Assembly (NCBI RefSeq): GCF_900700375.1
Contig: NC_041718.1
Coordinates: forward strand, 1-64,000
Origin: Denticeps clupeoides
Taxonomy: Eukaryota > Chordata > Actinopteri > Clupeiformes > Denticipitidae
DNA: 64,000 bases
Direction of reading: 5' to 3'
Under the pieces are notes generated by a model. The model did no database searches. It saw only the letters and a list, made by a program, of their open reading frames with translations, and had not been told where the DNA came from. Each line of letters opens with the position of its first letter. Positions within the stretch are counted from its first letter, which is position 1. The translations under genes and the position numbers were made by a program. Shown here one piece after another: positions 33,999 through 46,300 of this stretch.

Positions 33999-35211
33999 GT
34001 GCACACCTTCTAGAGGCAATGCAATACTGGGTCGATGAATGGAGCGGATGGAGCAGGCCCTATTGCTGACTTCCTGTTCTAAAAATCCGCTTAATATGAC
34101 GTATCAGATATTAAACTGACATCAGGGTGCGTAGCACCTTAAGGCCGAGGGCTGGAAAATCCCACCTAATCGATTCAGCTCCACCCAACTCCATAGCCAA
34201 GCCTGTGAATGATCGTTGTAGAGCACGCACAGAAAAAGAAACCTGAAGAGAAGTTTAAAAAAAAAAAAAAAAAAAAAGAAAAAAGGCGGGAAAACATATC
34301 AAAGAAAGAAAATACTCCATAACTTACTTTAAAAAAAAGTTAACAAAGTGATGTAAATACTTTCACTTTAAAAGTTTTACAATAGTTAAAGCTTACAGCA
34401 CCTGGCATTCCCACGTAGTCTCCCATCCAAGTACTAACCAGGCCCAAGCCTTCTTAGCTTCTGAGATCAGAAAAGATTGGGCAATCTTGAGCTGGCATGT
34501 CCGTAAGCAAACTCTGCTTGAAAATCTTGGACTTTAAACAAAAGGGCTTTGAAAACATTACAAAGTGCGAAAACTCCCGCTTTACTGTCAAATTATGATG
34601 GAGAAAAGGCAAAAAAAAGCTAACAAAGCCATGTAAATACTTTCATTTTAAAAGTTTTTCAATAGTTAATACTATACCTGGTATTCCCAGGTAGTCTCCC
34701 ATCCAAGTACTAAACAGGCCCAAGCCTTCAAAGCTTCTGAGATCAGACAAGATTGGGCATTCTTCAGCTGGTTTGTCCGTACACAAACTCTGGTTGAAAA
34801 TCTTGAACTTTAAACCAAAGGGGCTTGAACACATATCAAAGAGTGAAAACTCCCGCTTTACTGTCAAATTATGATGGAGAAAAGGCAAAAAAAGCTAACA
34901 AAGCCATGTAAATACTTTCATTTTAAAAGTTTTTCAATAGTTAAAGCTTACAGCACCTGGTATTCCCAGGTAGTCTCCCATCCAAGTACTAACCAGGCCC
35001 AATCCTTCTTAGCTTCTGAGATCAGACAAGATTGGGCATTCTTCAGCTGGTTTGTCTGTACACAAACTCTGCTTGAAAATCTTGAACTTTAAGCCAAAGG
35101 GGCTTGAAAACATATCAAAGAGTGAAAACTCCCGCTTTACTGTCAAATTATCATGGAGAAAAGGCAAAAAGTTGGAGAAGGTAAGCTTTTATTTGCAATA
35201 CAACAAATAAA
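33999..35211 (-). repeat. 5S-U2 unit 27 (1213 bp, three 5S modules)
   Basis: The 5S-like copies start at 34391, about 34670 and 34946. The middle copy is the crossover product that bounds the 4287-bp duplication. Confidence 0.87.
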
Positions 35212-36147
35212 GTGCACACCTTCTAGAGGCAATGCAATACTGGGTCGATGAATGGAGCGGATGGAGCAGGCCCTATTGCCGACTCCCTGTTCTAAAAATC
35301 CGCTTAATATGACGTATCAGTTATTAAACTGACATCAGGGTGCGTAGCACCTTAAGGCCGAGGGCTGGAAAACCCCACCTAATCGATTCAGCTCCACCCC
35401 ACTCCATAGCCAAGCCTGTGAATGATCATTGTAGAGCACGCACAGAAAAAGAAACCTGAAGAGAAGTTTAAAAAAAAAAAGAGAAAAAAAAGAAAAAAGG
35501 CGGGAAAACATATCAAAGAAAGAAAATACTCCATAACTTACTTTAAAAAAAAGTTAACAAAGTGATGTAAATACTTTCATTTTAAAAGTTTTACAATAGT
35601 TAAAGCTTACAGCACCTGGCATTCCCACGTAGTCTCCCATCCAAGTACTAACCAGGCCCAAGTCTTCTTAGCTTCTGAGATAAGACAAGATTGGGCAATC
35701 TTGAGCTGGCATGTCCGTAAGCAAACTCTGCTTGAAATCTTGGACTTTAAACAAAAAGGCTTTGAAAACATTACAAAGTGCGAAAACTCCGGCTTTACTG
35801 TAAAATTATGATGGAGAAAAGGCAAAAAAAGCTAACAAAGCCATGTAAATACTTTCATTTTAAAAGTTTTTCAATAGTTAATGCTTACAGCACCTGGTAT
35901 TCCCAGGTAGTCTCCCATCCAAGTACTAACCAGGCCCAAGCCTTCAAAGCTTCTGAGATCAGACAAGATTGGGCATTCTTCAGCTGGTTTGTCCGTTCAC
36001 AAACTCGGCTTGAAAATCTTGAACTTTAAGCCAAAGGGGCTTGAAAACATATCAAAGAGTGAAAACTCCCGCTTTACTGTCAAATTATCATGGAGAAAAG
36101 GCAAAAAGTTGGAGTGGTAAGCTTTTATTTGCAATACAACAAATAAA
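35212..36147 (-). repeat. 5S-U2 unit 28 (936 bp), duplicate of unit 24
   Basis: The 5S-like copies start at 35605 and 35883. It shares CAGTTATTAAACTG and the GAG-interrupted A-tract with unit 24. Confidence 0.88.
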
Positions 36148-37356
36148 GTGCACACCTTCTAGAGGCAATGCAATACTGGGTCGATGAATGGAGCGGATGG
36201 AGCAGGCCCTATTGCCGACTCCCTGTTCTAAAAATCCGCTTAATATGACGTATCAGATATTAAACTGACATCAGGGTGCGTAGCACCTTAAGGCCGAGGG
36301 CTGGAAAACCCCACCTAATCGATTCAGCTCCACCCCACTCCATAGCCAAGGCTGTGAATGATCGTTGTAGAGCACGCACAGGAAAAGAAACCTGAAGAGA
36401 AGTTTAAAAAAAAAAAAAAAAAGAAAAAAGGCGGGAAAACATATCAAAGAAAGAAAATACTCCATGACTTACTTTAAAAAAAAGTTAACAAAGTGATGTA
36501 AATACTTTCATTTTAAAAGTTTTACAATAGTTAAAGCTTACAGCACCTGGCATTCCCACGTAGTCTCCCTCATCCAAGTAGTAACCAGGCCCAAGCCTTC
36601 TTAGCTTCTGAGATCAGACAAGATTGGGCAAGCTTGAGCTGGCATGTCCGTAAGCAAACTCTGCTTGAAAATCTTGGACTTTAAACAAAAGGGCTTTGAA
36701 AACATTACAAAGTGCGAAAACTCCCGCTTTACTGTCAAATTATGATGGAGAAAAGGCAAAAAAAGCTAACAAAGCCTTGTAAATACTTTCATTTTAAAAG
36801 TTTTTCAATAGTTAATACTATACGTGGTATTCCCAGGTAGTCTCCCATCCAAGTACTAAACAGGCCCAAGCCTTCTTAGCTTCTGAGATCAGACAAGATT
36901 GAGCATTCTTCAGCTGGTTTGTCCGTACACAAACTCTGCTTGAAAATCTTGAACTTTAAGCCAAAGGGGCTTGAAAACACATGAAAGAGTGAAAACTCCC
37001 GCTTTACTTTCAAATTATGATGGAGAAAAGGCAAAAAAAGCTAACAAAGCCATGTAAATACTTTCATTTTAAAAGTTTTTCAATAGTTAATGCTTACAGC
37101 ACCTGGTATTCCCAGGTAGTCTCCCATCCAAGTACTAATCAGGCCCAAGCCTTCTAAGCTTCTGAGATCAGACAAGACTGGGCATTCTTCAGCTGGTTTG
37201 TCCGTACACAAACTTGGCTTGAAAATCTTGAACTTTAAGCCAAAGGGGCTTGAAAACATATCAAAGAGTGAAAACTCCCGCTTTACTGTCAAATTATCAT
37301 GGAGAAAAGGCAAAAAGTTGGAGTGGTAAGCTTTTATTTGCAATACAACAAATAAA
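36148..37356 (-). repeat. 5S-U2 unit 29 (1209 bp), duplicate of unit 25
   Basis: The 5S-like copies start at 36536, about 36817 and 37092. Confidence 0.88.
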
Positions 37357-38285
37357 GTGCACACCTTCTAGAGGCAATGCAATACTGGGTCGATGAATGG
37401 AGCGGATGGAGCAGGCCCTATTGCTGACTTCCTGTTCTAAAAATCCGCTTAATATGACGTATCAGATATTAAACTGACATCAGGGTGCGTAGCACCTTAA
37501 GGCCGAGGGCTGGAAAATCCCACCTAATCGATTCAGCTCCACCCAACTCCATAGCCAAGCCTGTGAATGATCGTTTTAGAGCACGCACAGAAAAAGAAAC
37601 CTGAAGAGAAGTTTAAAAAAAAAAAAAAAAAAGAAAAAAGGCAGGAAAACATATCAAAGAAAGAAAATACTCCATAACTTACTTTAAAAAAAAGTTAACA
37701 AAGTGATGTAAATACTTTCATTTTAAAAGTTTTACAATAGTTAATACTATACCTGGTATTCCCAGGTAGTCTCCCATCCAAGTACTAAACAGGCCCAAGC
37801 CTTCTTAGCTTCTGAGATCAGACAAGATTGGGCATTCTTCAGCTGGTTTGTCCGTACAAAAACTCTGCTTGAAAATCTTGAACTTTAAACAAAAGGGCTT
37901 GAAAACATATGAAAGAGTGAAAACTCCCGCTTTACTGTCAAATTATGATGGAGAAAAGGCAAAAAAAAGCTAACAAAGCCATGTAAATACTTTCATTTTA
38001 AAAGTTTTTCAATAGTTAATGCTTACAGCACCTGGTATTCCCAGGTAGTCTCCCATCCAAGTACTAATCAGGCCCAAGCCTTCTAAGCTTCTGAGATCAG
38101 ACAAGACTGGGCATTCTTCAGCTGGTTTGTCCGTACACAAACTTGGCTTGAAAATCTTGAACTTTAAGCCAAAGGGGCTTGAAAACATATCAAAGAGTGA
38201 AAACTCTCGCTTTACTGTCAAATTATCATGGAGAAAAGGCAAAAAGTTGGAGTGGTAAGCTTTTATTTGCAATACAACAAATAAA
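37357..38285 (-). repeat. 5S-U2 unit 30 (929 bp), duplicate of unit 26
   Basis: The 5S-like copies start at about 37744 and at 38021. It shares GATCGTTTTAGAGC and GGCAGGAAAAC with unit 26. Confidence 0.88.
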
Positions 38286-38542
38286 GTGCACACCTTCTAG
38301 AGGCAATGCAATACTGGGTCGATGAATGGAGCGGATGGAGCAGGCCCTATTGCTGACTCCCTGTTCTAAAAATCCGCTTAATATGACGTATCAGATATTA
38401 AACTGACATCAGGGTGCGTAGCACCTTAAGGCCGAGGGCTGGAAAATCCCACCTAATCGATTCAGCTCCACCCAACTCCATAGCCAAGCCTGTGAATGAT
38501 CGTTGTAGAGCACGCACAGAAAAAGAAACCTGAAGAGAAGTT

Positions 38543-38573
<31 letters not shown>

Positions 38574-39778
38574 GGCGGGAAAACATATCAAAGAAAGAAA
38601 ATACTCCATAACTTACTTTAAAAAAAAGTTAACAAAGTGATGTAAATACTTTCACTTTAAAAGTTTTACAATAGTTAAAGCTTACAGCACCTGGCATTCC
38701 CACGTAGTCTCCCATCCAAGTACTAACCAGGCCCAAGCCTTCTTAGCTTCTGAGATCAGAAAAGATTGGGCAATCTTGAGCTGGCATGTCCGTAAGCAAA
38801 CTCTGCTTGAAAATCTTGGACTTTAAACAAAAGGGCTTTGAAAACATTACAAAGTGCGAAAACTCCCGCTTTACTGTCAAATTATGATGGAGAAAAGGCA
38901 AAAAAAGCTAACAAAGCCATGTAAATACTTTCATTTTAAAAGTTTTTCAATAGTTAATACTATACCTGGTATTCCCAGGTAGTCTCCCATCCAAGTACTA
39001 AACAGGCCCAAGCCTTCTTAGCTTCTGAGATCAGACAAGATTGGGCATTCTTCAGCTGGTTTGTCCGTACACAAACTCTGCTTGAAAATCTTGAACTTTA
39101 AGCCAAAGGGGCTTGAAAACATATGAAAGAGTGAAAACTCCCGCTTTACTGTCAAATTATGATGGAGAAAAGGCCAAAAAAAGCTAACAAAGCCATGTAA
39201 ATACTTTCATTTTAAAAGTTTTTCAATAGTTAAAGCTTACAGCACCTGGTATTCCCAGGTAGTCTCCCATCCAAGTACTAACCAGGCCCAAGCCTTCTTA
39301 GCTTCTGAGATCAGACAAGATTGGGAATTCTTCAGCTGGTTTGTCCATACACAAACTCTGCTTGAAAATCTTGAACTTTAAACCAAAGGGGCTTGAACAC
39401 ATATCAAAGAGTGAAAACTTCCGCTTTACTGTCAAATTATGATGGAGAAAAGGCAAAAAAAGCTAACAAAGCCATGTAAATACTTTCATTTTAAAAGTTT
39501 TTCAATAGTTAAAGCTTACAGCACCTGGTATTCCCAGGTAGTCTCCCATCCAAGTACTAACCAGGCCCAAGCCTTCTTCGCTTCTGAGATCAGACAAGAA
39601 TGGGCATTCTTCAGCTGGTTTGTCTGTACACAAACTCTGCTTGAAAATCTTGAACTTTAAGCCAAAGGGGCTTGAAAACATATCAAAGAGTGAAAACTCC
39701 CGCTTTACTGTCAAATTATCGTGGAGAAAAGGCAAAAAGTTGGAGTGGTAAGCTTTTATTTGCAATACAACAAATAAA
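38286..39778 (-). repeat. 5S-U2 unit 31 (1493 bp, four 5S modules)
   Basis: The 5S-like copies start at 38680, about 38957, 39235 and 39514. Its first part duplicates unit 27. Confidence 0.88.
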
Positions 39779-40431
39779 GTGCACACCTTCTAGAGGCAAT
39801 GCAATACTGGGTCGATGAATGGAGCGGATGGAGCAGGCCATATTGCCGACTCCCTGTTCTAAAAATCCGCTTAATATGACGTATCAGATATTAAACTGAC
39901 ATCAGGGTGCGTAGCACCTTAAGGCCGAGGGCTGGAAAACCCCACCTAATTGATTCAGCTCCACCCCACTCCATAGCCAAGCCTGTGAATGATCGTTGTA
40001 GAGCACGCACAGAAAAAGAAACCTGAAGAGAAGTTTTAAAAAAAAAAAAGAAAGAAAAAAGGCGGGAAAACATATCAAAGAAAGAAAATACTCCATAACT
40101 TACTTTAAAAAAAAGTTAACAAAGTGATGTAAATACTTTCATTTTAAAAGTTTTACAATAGTTAAAGCTTACAGCACCTGGCATTCCCACGTAGTCTCCC
40201 ATCCAAGTAGTAACCAGGCCCAAGCCTTCTTAGCTTCTGAGATCAGACAAGATTGGGCAGTCTTGAGCTGGCATGTCCGTAAGCAAACTCTGCTTGAAAA
40301 TCTTGGACTTTAAACAAAAGGGCTTTGAAAACATATCAAAGTGCGAAAACTCACGCTTTACTGTCAAATTATCATGGAGAAAAGGCAAAAAGTTGGAGTG
40401 GTAAGCTTTTATTTGCAATACAACAAATAAA
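39779..40431 (-). repeat. 5S-U2 unit 32 (653 bp, one 5S module)
   Basis: The single 5S-like copy (40167) has an A-type body through CCGTAAGC but is followed directly by the ATTATCATGG spacer into the next U2 cassette. Its exchange point therefore lies right of the 5S, unlike in unit 1. Confidence 0.88.
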
Positions 40432-41363
40432 GTGCACACCTTCTAGAGGCAATGCAATACTGGGTCGATGAATGGAGCGGATGGAGCAGGCCCTATTGCC
40501 AACTCCCTGTTCTAAAAATCCGCTTAATATGACGTATCAGATATTAAACTGACATCAGGGTGCGTAGCACCTTAAGGCCGAGGGCTGGAAAACCCCACCT
40601 AATCGATTCAGCTCCACCCCACTCCATAGCCAAGCCTGTGAATGATCGTTGTAGAGCACGCACAGAAAAAGAAACCTGAAGAGAAGTTTAAATAAAAAAA
40701 AAAAAAAGAAAAAAGGCGGGAAAACATATCAAAGAAAGAAAATACTCCATAATTTACTTTAAAAAAAAGTTAACAAAGTGATGTAAATACTTTCATTTTA
40801 AAAGTTTTACAATAGTTAAAGCTTACAGCACCTGGCATTCCCACGTAGTCTCCCATCCAAGTAGTAACCAGGCCCAAGCCTTCTTAGCTTCTGAGATCAG
40901 ACAAGATTGGGCATTCTTCAGCTGGTTTGTCCGTACACAAACTCTGCTTGAAAATCTTGAACTTTAAACCAAAGGGGCTTGAACACATATCAAAGAGTGA
41001 AAACTCCCGCTTTACTGTCAAATTATGATGGAGAAAAGGCAATAAAAGCTAACAAAGCCATGTACATACTTTCATTTTAAAAGTTTTCAATAGTTAAAGC
41101 TTACAGCACCTGGTATTCCCAGGTAGTCTCCCATCCAAGTACTAACCAGGCCCAAGCCTTCTTAGCTTCTGAGATCAGACAAGATTGGGCATTCTTCAGC
41201 TGGTTTGTCTGTACACAAACTCTGCTTGAAAATCTTGAACTTTAAGCCAAAGGGGCTTGAAAACATATCAAAGAGTGAAAACTCCCGCTTTACTGTCAAA
41301 TTATCATGGAGAAAAGGCAAAAAGTTGGAGTGGTAAGCTTTTATTTGCAATACAACAAATAAA
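40432..41363 (-). repeat. 5S-U2 unit 33 (932 bp, two 5S modules)
   Basis: The 5S-like copies start at 40821 and 41099. The first is an A/B hybrid. Confidence 0.88.
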
Positions 41364-42291
41364 GTGCACACCTTCTAGAGGCAATGCAATACTGGGTCGA
41401 TGAATGGAGCGGATGGAGCAGGCCCTATTGCCGACTCACTGTTCTAAAAATCCGCTTAATATGACGTATCAGATATTAAACTGACATCAGGGTGCGTAGC
41501 ACCTTAAGGCCGAGGGCTGGAAAACTCCACCTAATCGATTCAGCTCCACCCCACTCCATAGCCAAGCCTGTGAATGATCGTTGCAGAGCACGCACAGAAA
41601 AAGAAACCTGAAGAGAAGTTTAAAAAAAAAAAAAGAAAAAAAGGCGGGAAAACATTTCAAAGAAAGAAAATACTCCACAACTGACTTTAAAAAAAAGTTA
41701 ACAAAGTGATGTAAATACTTTCATTTTAAAAGTTTTACAATAGTTAAAGCTTACAGCACCTGGCATTCCCACGTAGTCTCCCATCCAAGTAGTAACCAGG
41801 CCCAAGCCTTCTTAGCTTCTGAGATCAGACAAGATTGGGCAATCTTGAGCTGGCATGTCCGTAAGCAAAGTCTGCTTGAAAATCTTGGACTTTAAACAAA
41901 AGGGCTTTGAAAACATTACAAAGTGCGAAAACTCCCGCTTTACTGTCAAATTATGATGGAGAAAAGGCAAAAAAAGCTAACAAAGCCATGTAAATACTTT
42001 CATTTTAAAAGTTTTTCAATAGTTAAAGCTTACAGCACCTGGCATTCCCACATAGTCTCCCATCCAAGTAGTAACCAGGCCCAAGCCTTCTTAGCTGCTG
42101 AGATCAGACAAGATTGGGCATTCTTCAGCTGGTTTTCCGTACACAAACTCTGCTTGAAAATCTTGAACTTTAAGCCAAAGGGGCTTGAAAACATATCAAA
42201 GAGTGAAAACTCCCGCTTTACTGTCAAATTATCATGGAGAAAAGGCAAAAAGTTGGAGTGGTAAGCTTTTATTTGCAATACAACAAATAAA
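41364..42291 (-). repeat. 5S-U2 unit 34 (928 bp, two 5S modules)
   Basis: The 5S-like copies start at 41749 and 42028. The second carries the A-type GCATTCCCACATAG end although it is the last module before the cassette. Confidence 0.88.
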
Positions 42292-43360
42292 GTGCACACC
42301 TTCTAGAGGCAATGCAATACTGGGTCGATGAATGGAGCGGATGGAGCAGGCCCTTTTGCCGACTCCCTGTTCTAAAAATCCGCTTAATATGACGTATCAG
42401 ATATTAAACTGACATCAGGGTGCGTAGCACCTTAAGGCCGAAGGCTGGAAAACCCCACCTAATCGATTCAGCTCCACCCTACTCCATAGCCAAGCCTGTG
42501 AATGATCGTTGTAGAGCACGCACAGAAAAGAAACCTGAAGAGAAGTTTAAAAAAAAAAAAAAAAAAGAAAAAAAGGCGGGAAAACATATCAAAGAAAGAA
42601 AATACTCCATAACTTACTTTAAAAAAAAGTTAACAAAGTGATGTAAATACTTTCATTTTAAAAGTTTTTCAATAGTTAAAGCTTACAGCACCTGGTATTC
42701 ACAGTTAGTCTCCCATCCAAGTACTAACCAGGCACAAGCCTTCGTAGCTTCTGAGATCAGACAAGATTGGGCATTCTTCAGCTGGTTTGTCCGTACACAA
42801 ACTCTGCTTGAAAATCTTGAACTTTAAACCAAAGGGGCTTGAACACATATCAAAGAGTGAAAACTCCCGCTTTACTGTCAAATTATGATGGAGAAAAGGC
42901 AAAAAAAAGCTAACAAAGCCATGTAAATACTTTCATTTAAAAGTTTTTCAATAGTTAATGCTTACAGCACCTGGTATTCCCAGGTAGTCTCCCATCCAAG
43001 TACTAACCAGGCCCAAGCCTTCTTAGCTTTTGTGATCAACAAGAATTGGGCATTCTTGCAGCTGGTTATGTCCTGTACAGCCAACTCTGCTTGAAAATCT
43101 TGACTTTAAACCAAAGGGCTTGAACACATTACAAAGAGTGAAAACTCCCGCTTTACTGTCAAATTATGATGGAGAAAAGGCAAAAAAAGCTAACAAAGCC
43201 ATGTAAATACTTTCATTTTAAAAGTTTTTCAATATTTAATGCTTACAGCACCTGGTATTCCCAGGTAGTCTCCCATCCAAGTACTAACCAGGCCCAAGCC
43301 TTCTTAGCTGCTGAGATCAGACAAGATTGGGCATTCTTCAGCTGGTTTGTCCGTACACAA
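42292..43360 (-). repeat. 5S-U2 unit 35, cut by an assembly gap
   Basis: The U2-like copy starts at 42292 and the 5S-like copies at 42681, 42960 and 43241. The last copy runs into the N gap. The stretch at about 43028-43135 is full of one-base insertions and deletions not seen in other copies. Confidence 0.86.
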
Positions 43361-43373
43361 NNNNNNNNNNNNN
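43361..43373. other. Assembly gap, 13 N
   Basis: The run of N is exactly 13 bases, not a standard 100-base filler. It separates the 5S-U2 array from the second satellite, so the real junction of the two is not visible. Confidence 0.99.
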
Positions 43374-46300
43374 ATAAAATTCGACGTTTCATTTGTTTTT
43401 AGCTTTGTTTATGTTTGACCTTGAACAGAGTGCTTTAAAGTGATTTTCAGCGCGTGTAAGGCCAAAACATGAAAAAGTTGATTCCGGACAGCGAATTCTA
43501 ATCTTTTTACAACGTTCTCTTTCTTAAAACTTAGAAACTTCATTTCCAATACAGAAAGTTGAAGATTTCAGCATGTCTCACTTGTTTTCAGCTTGTTTTG
43601 TGCAAAAACACGTTTGACCTTGAAAAAGTGACAATCTTTTGATAAATCCCTTTCCCTTCAACATTTTCAACATCTAACACTTTGAAATACATAAGAATAT
43701 CACAAACTAAAAGGAGAAATAAAGAGAATGAGAAATGTCATGTGTTTTAGGCCTCTTTTGTGTTTGACCTTGAAAAACACACTTTCTCCAAAAACTACAC
43801 TTTTCCATCAAAATTTTGCATGTCCAACACTGTGAAACACATAAGAACATCATTTCTAGCAGTATCCTTAAATAAAATTCGACGTTTCATTTGTTTTTAG
43901 CTTTGTTTATGTTTGACCTTGAACAGAGTGCTTTAAAGTGATTTTCAGCGCGTGTAAGCCCAAAACATGAAAAAGTTGATTCCGGACAGCGAATTCTAAT
44001 CTTTTTACAACGTTCTCTTTCTTACAACTTAGAAACTTCATTTCCAATACAGAAAGTTGAAGATTTCAGCGTGTCTCACTTGTTTTCAGCTTGTTTTGTG
44101 CAAAAACACGTTTTACCTTGAAAAAGTGACAATCTTTTGATAAATCCCTTTTCCCTTCAACATTTTCAACATCTAACACTTTGAAATACATAAGAACATC
44201 CCAAACTAAAAGGAGAAATAAAGAGAATTTTAAATTTCATGTGTTTTAGGCCTCTTTTGTGTAAAACAAGGTTTGACCTTGAAAAACACACTTTCTCCTA
44301 AAACTACACTTTTCCATCAAAATTTTGCATGTCCAACACTGTGAAACACTTAAGAACGTCATGTCTAGCAGTATTCTTAAAGAAAATTCGAAGTTTCATT
44401 TGTTTTTAGCTTTGTTTATGTTCGACCTTGAACGGAGTGCTTTAAAGTGATTTTCAGCGCGTGTAAGGCCAAAACATGAAAAAGTTGATTCCGAACAGCG
44501 AATTCTAATCTTTTTACAACGATTTCTCTCTTACAACTTAGAAATTTCATTTCCAATACAGAAAGTTGAAGATTTCAGCATGTTTCACTTGTTTTCAGCT
44601 TGTTTTGTGCAAAAACACGTTTGACCTTGAAAAAGTGACAATCTTTTGATAAAACACTTTCCCTTCAACATTTTCAACATCTAACACGTTGAAATACATA
44701 AGAATATCACAAACTAAAAGGAGAAATAAAAAGAATTTGAAATTTCATTTGTTTTCGGCTTGTTTTAAGCAAAACTATGTTTGACCTTGAAAAACACACT
44801 TTCTCCTAAAACTACACTTTTCCATCAAAATTTGCATGTCCAACACTGTGAAACACTTAAGAACATCATTTCTAGCAGTATCCTTAAAGAAAATTGGAAC
44901 TTTCATTTGTTTTTAGCTTTGTTCTTCTGTAAAATTATGTTGACGTTGAACAGTAGTGCTTAAAACAGTGATTTTCATTCAGCGCGTGTAAGGCCAAAAC
45001 ATGAAAAGTTGATTCCGGACAGCGAATTCTAATCTTTTTTACCACGATTTCTTTCTTACAACTTAGAAACTTCCTTTCCAATACAGAAAGTTGAAGATTT
45101 CAGCATGTTTCACTTGTTTTCAGCTTGTTTTGTGCAAAAACACGTTTGACCTTGAGAAAGTGATAATCCTTTGATAAAACACTTTCCCTTCAACATTTTC
45201 AACATCTAACACTTTGAAATACATAAGAACATAACAAACTAAAAGGAGAAAAAAAAGAATTTGAAATTTCATTTGTTTTCGGCCTGTTTAAGCAAATCTA
45301 ATGTTTGACCTTGAAAAAACACACTTTCTCCTAAAACTACACTTTCCATCAAAATTTGCATGTCCAACACTGTGAACACTTAGAACATCATTTCTAGCAG
45401 TATCCTTAAATAAAATTTGAAGTTTCATTTGTTTTTAGCCATTTTTGTTTTATTATGTTTGACCTTGAAGGGGGCGGGGGGTAGTGCTTTAAAGTGATTT
45501 TCAAGCGCGTGTAAGCCCAAAACATGAAAAGTTGATTCCGGACAGCGAATTCTAATCTTTTTACAACGATTTCTTTCTTACAATAGAAACTTCATTTCCA
45601 ATACAGAAAGTTGAGGATTTCGCATGTCTCACTTGTTTTCAGCCTTGTTTTGTGCAAAAACACGTTAGACCTTGAAAAAGTGACAATCTTTTGATAAATC
45701 ACTTTCCCTTCAACATTTTCAACATCTAACACTTTGAAATACATAAGAACAATCACAAACTAAAAGGAGACATAAAAGAATTTGAAAATTTCATGTGTTT
45801 TAGCCTCTTTTGGGTAAACTAGGTTTGACCTTGAAAAACAACTTTATCCTAAAACTAATAAATTTTTCCATTCAAAATTTGCATGTCGACACTGTGAAAC
45901 ACTTAAGGAACATCATTTCTAGCAGTAGTCCTTAAAGACAAATTACGAAAGTTTCATTTGTTATTTAGCTTTGTTTGTAAATTGTTTGACTCTGAAAAGG
46001 AGTGCTTTAAAGTGATTTCAATTCACAGCGCGTGTAAGGCCACAACAATGAAAAAGTTGATTCCGATACAGCGAATTCCTAATCTTTTACAACGATTTCT
46101 CTCTTACAACTTAGAAATTTCATTTCCAATACAGAAAGTTGAAGATTTCAGCATGTTTCACTTGTTTTCAGCTTGTTTTGTGCAAAAACACGTTTGACCT
46201 TGAAAAAGTGACAATCTTTTGAAAAAACACTTTCCCTTTAACATTTTCAACATCTAACACTTTGAAATACATAAGAACATCACAAACTAAAAGGAGAAAT

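Larger units (their letters stand above)
1..43360 (-). repeat. Tandem satellite of linked 5S rRNA-like modules and U2 snRNA-like cassettes
   Basis: About 91 5S-like modules (roughly 280 bp each) and 35 U2-like cassettes fill the first 43.4 kb, both RNA-derived parts on the minus strand. U2-to-U2 distances fall into classes near 650, 930, 1210 and 1490 bp, so each U2 cassette is followed on the plus strand by one to four 5S modules. The order is fixed: U2 cassette, an A-type 5S with a GCATTCCCA 3' end, then B/C-type 5S with GTATTCCCAGG. No copy matches a functional 5S or U2 gene, so I read this as satellite DNA descended from a 5S-U2 linked array. 5S-snRNA linkage itself is known in some fishes. 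The degenerate modular form is what I see here. Confidence 0.93.

Noticed and set aside
5977-41678. Minus-strand frames with long Phe runs (MEYFLSLICFPAFF...)
   Set aside because: The Phe run is the translated A-tract. Its length changes between copies and the rest is U2 flank.
610-42299. Recurrent minus-strand frames of 69-94 codons ending at the U2-like 3' edge, many starting with GTG
   Set aside because: They overlap the 5S-like RNA relic and its spacer, and their starts lie in the U2 3' end. This is repeat phase, not a gene family.
1200-43358. Functional 5S rRNA or U2 snRNA genes
   Set aside because: No inspected copy keeps the 5S internal control region, ends and terminator, or the U2 branch-point segment, stem-loop IIb and Sm site.
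1-43360. CRISPR-like regular repeats
   Set aside because: Repeats and intervals are both repeated sequence hundreds of bp long. There are no unique spacers, and the context is an animal genome.
1374-43402. Recurrent plus-strand open frames of 60-113 codons beginning MRKLPLYCQ or MMEKRQKK
   Set aside because: They run through 5S spacer and antisense 5S-like sequence and recur only because the repeat recurs. There is no codon-level constraint, and indels in copies break them freely.
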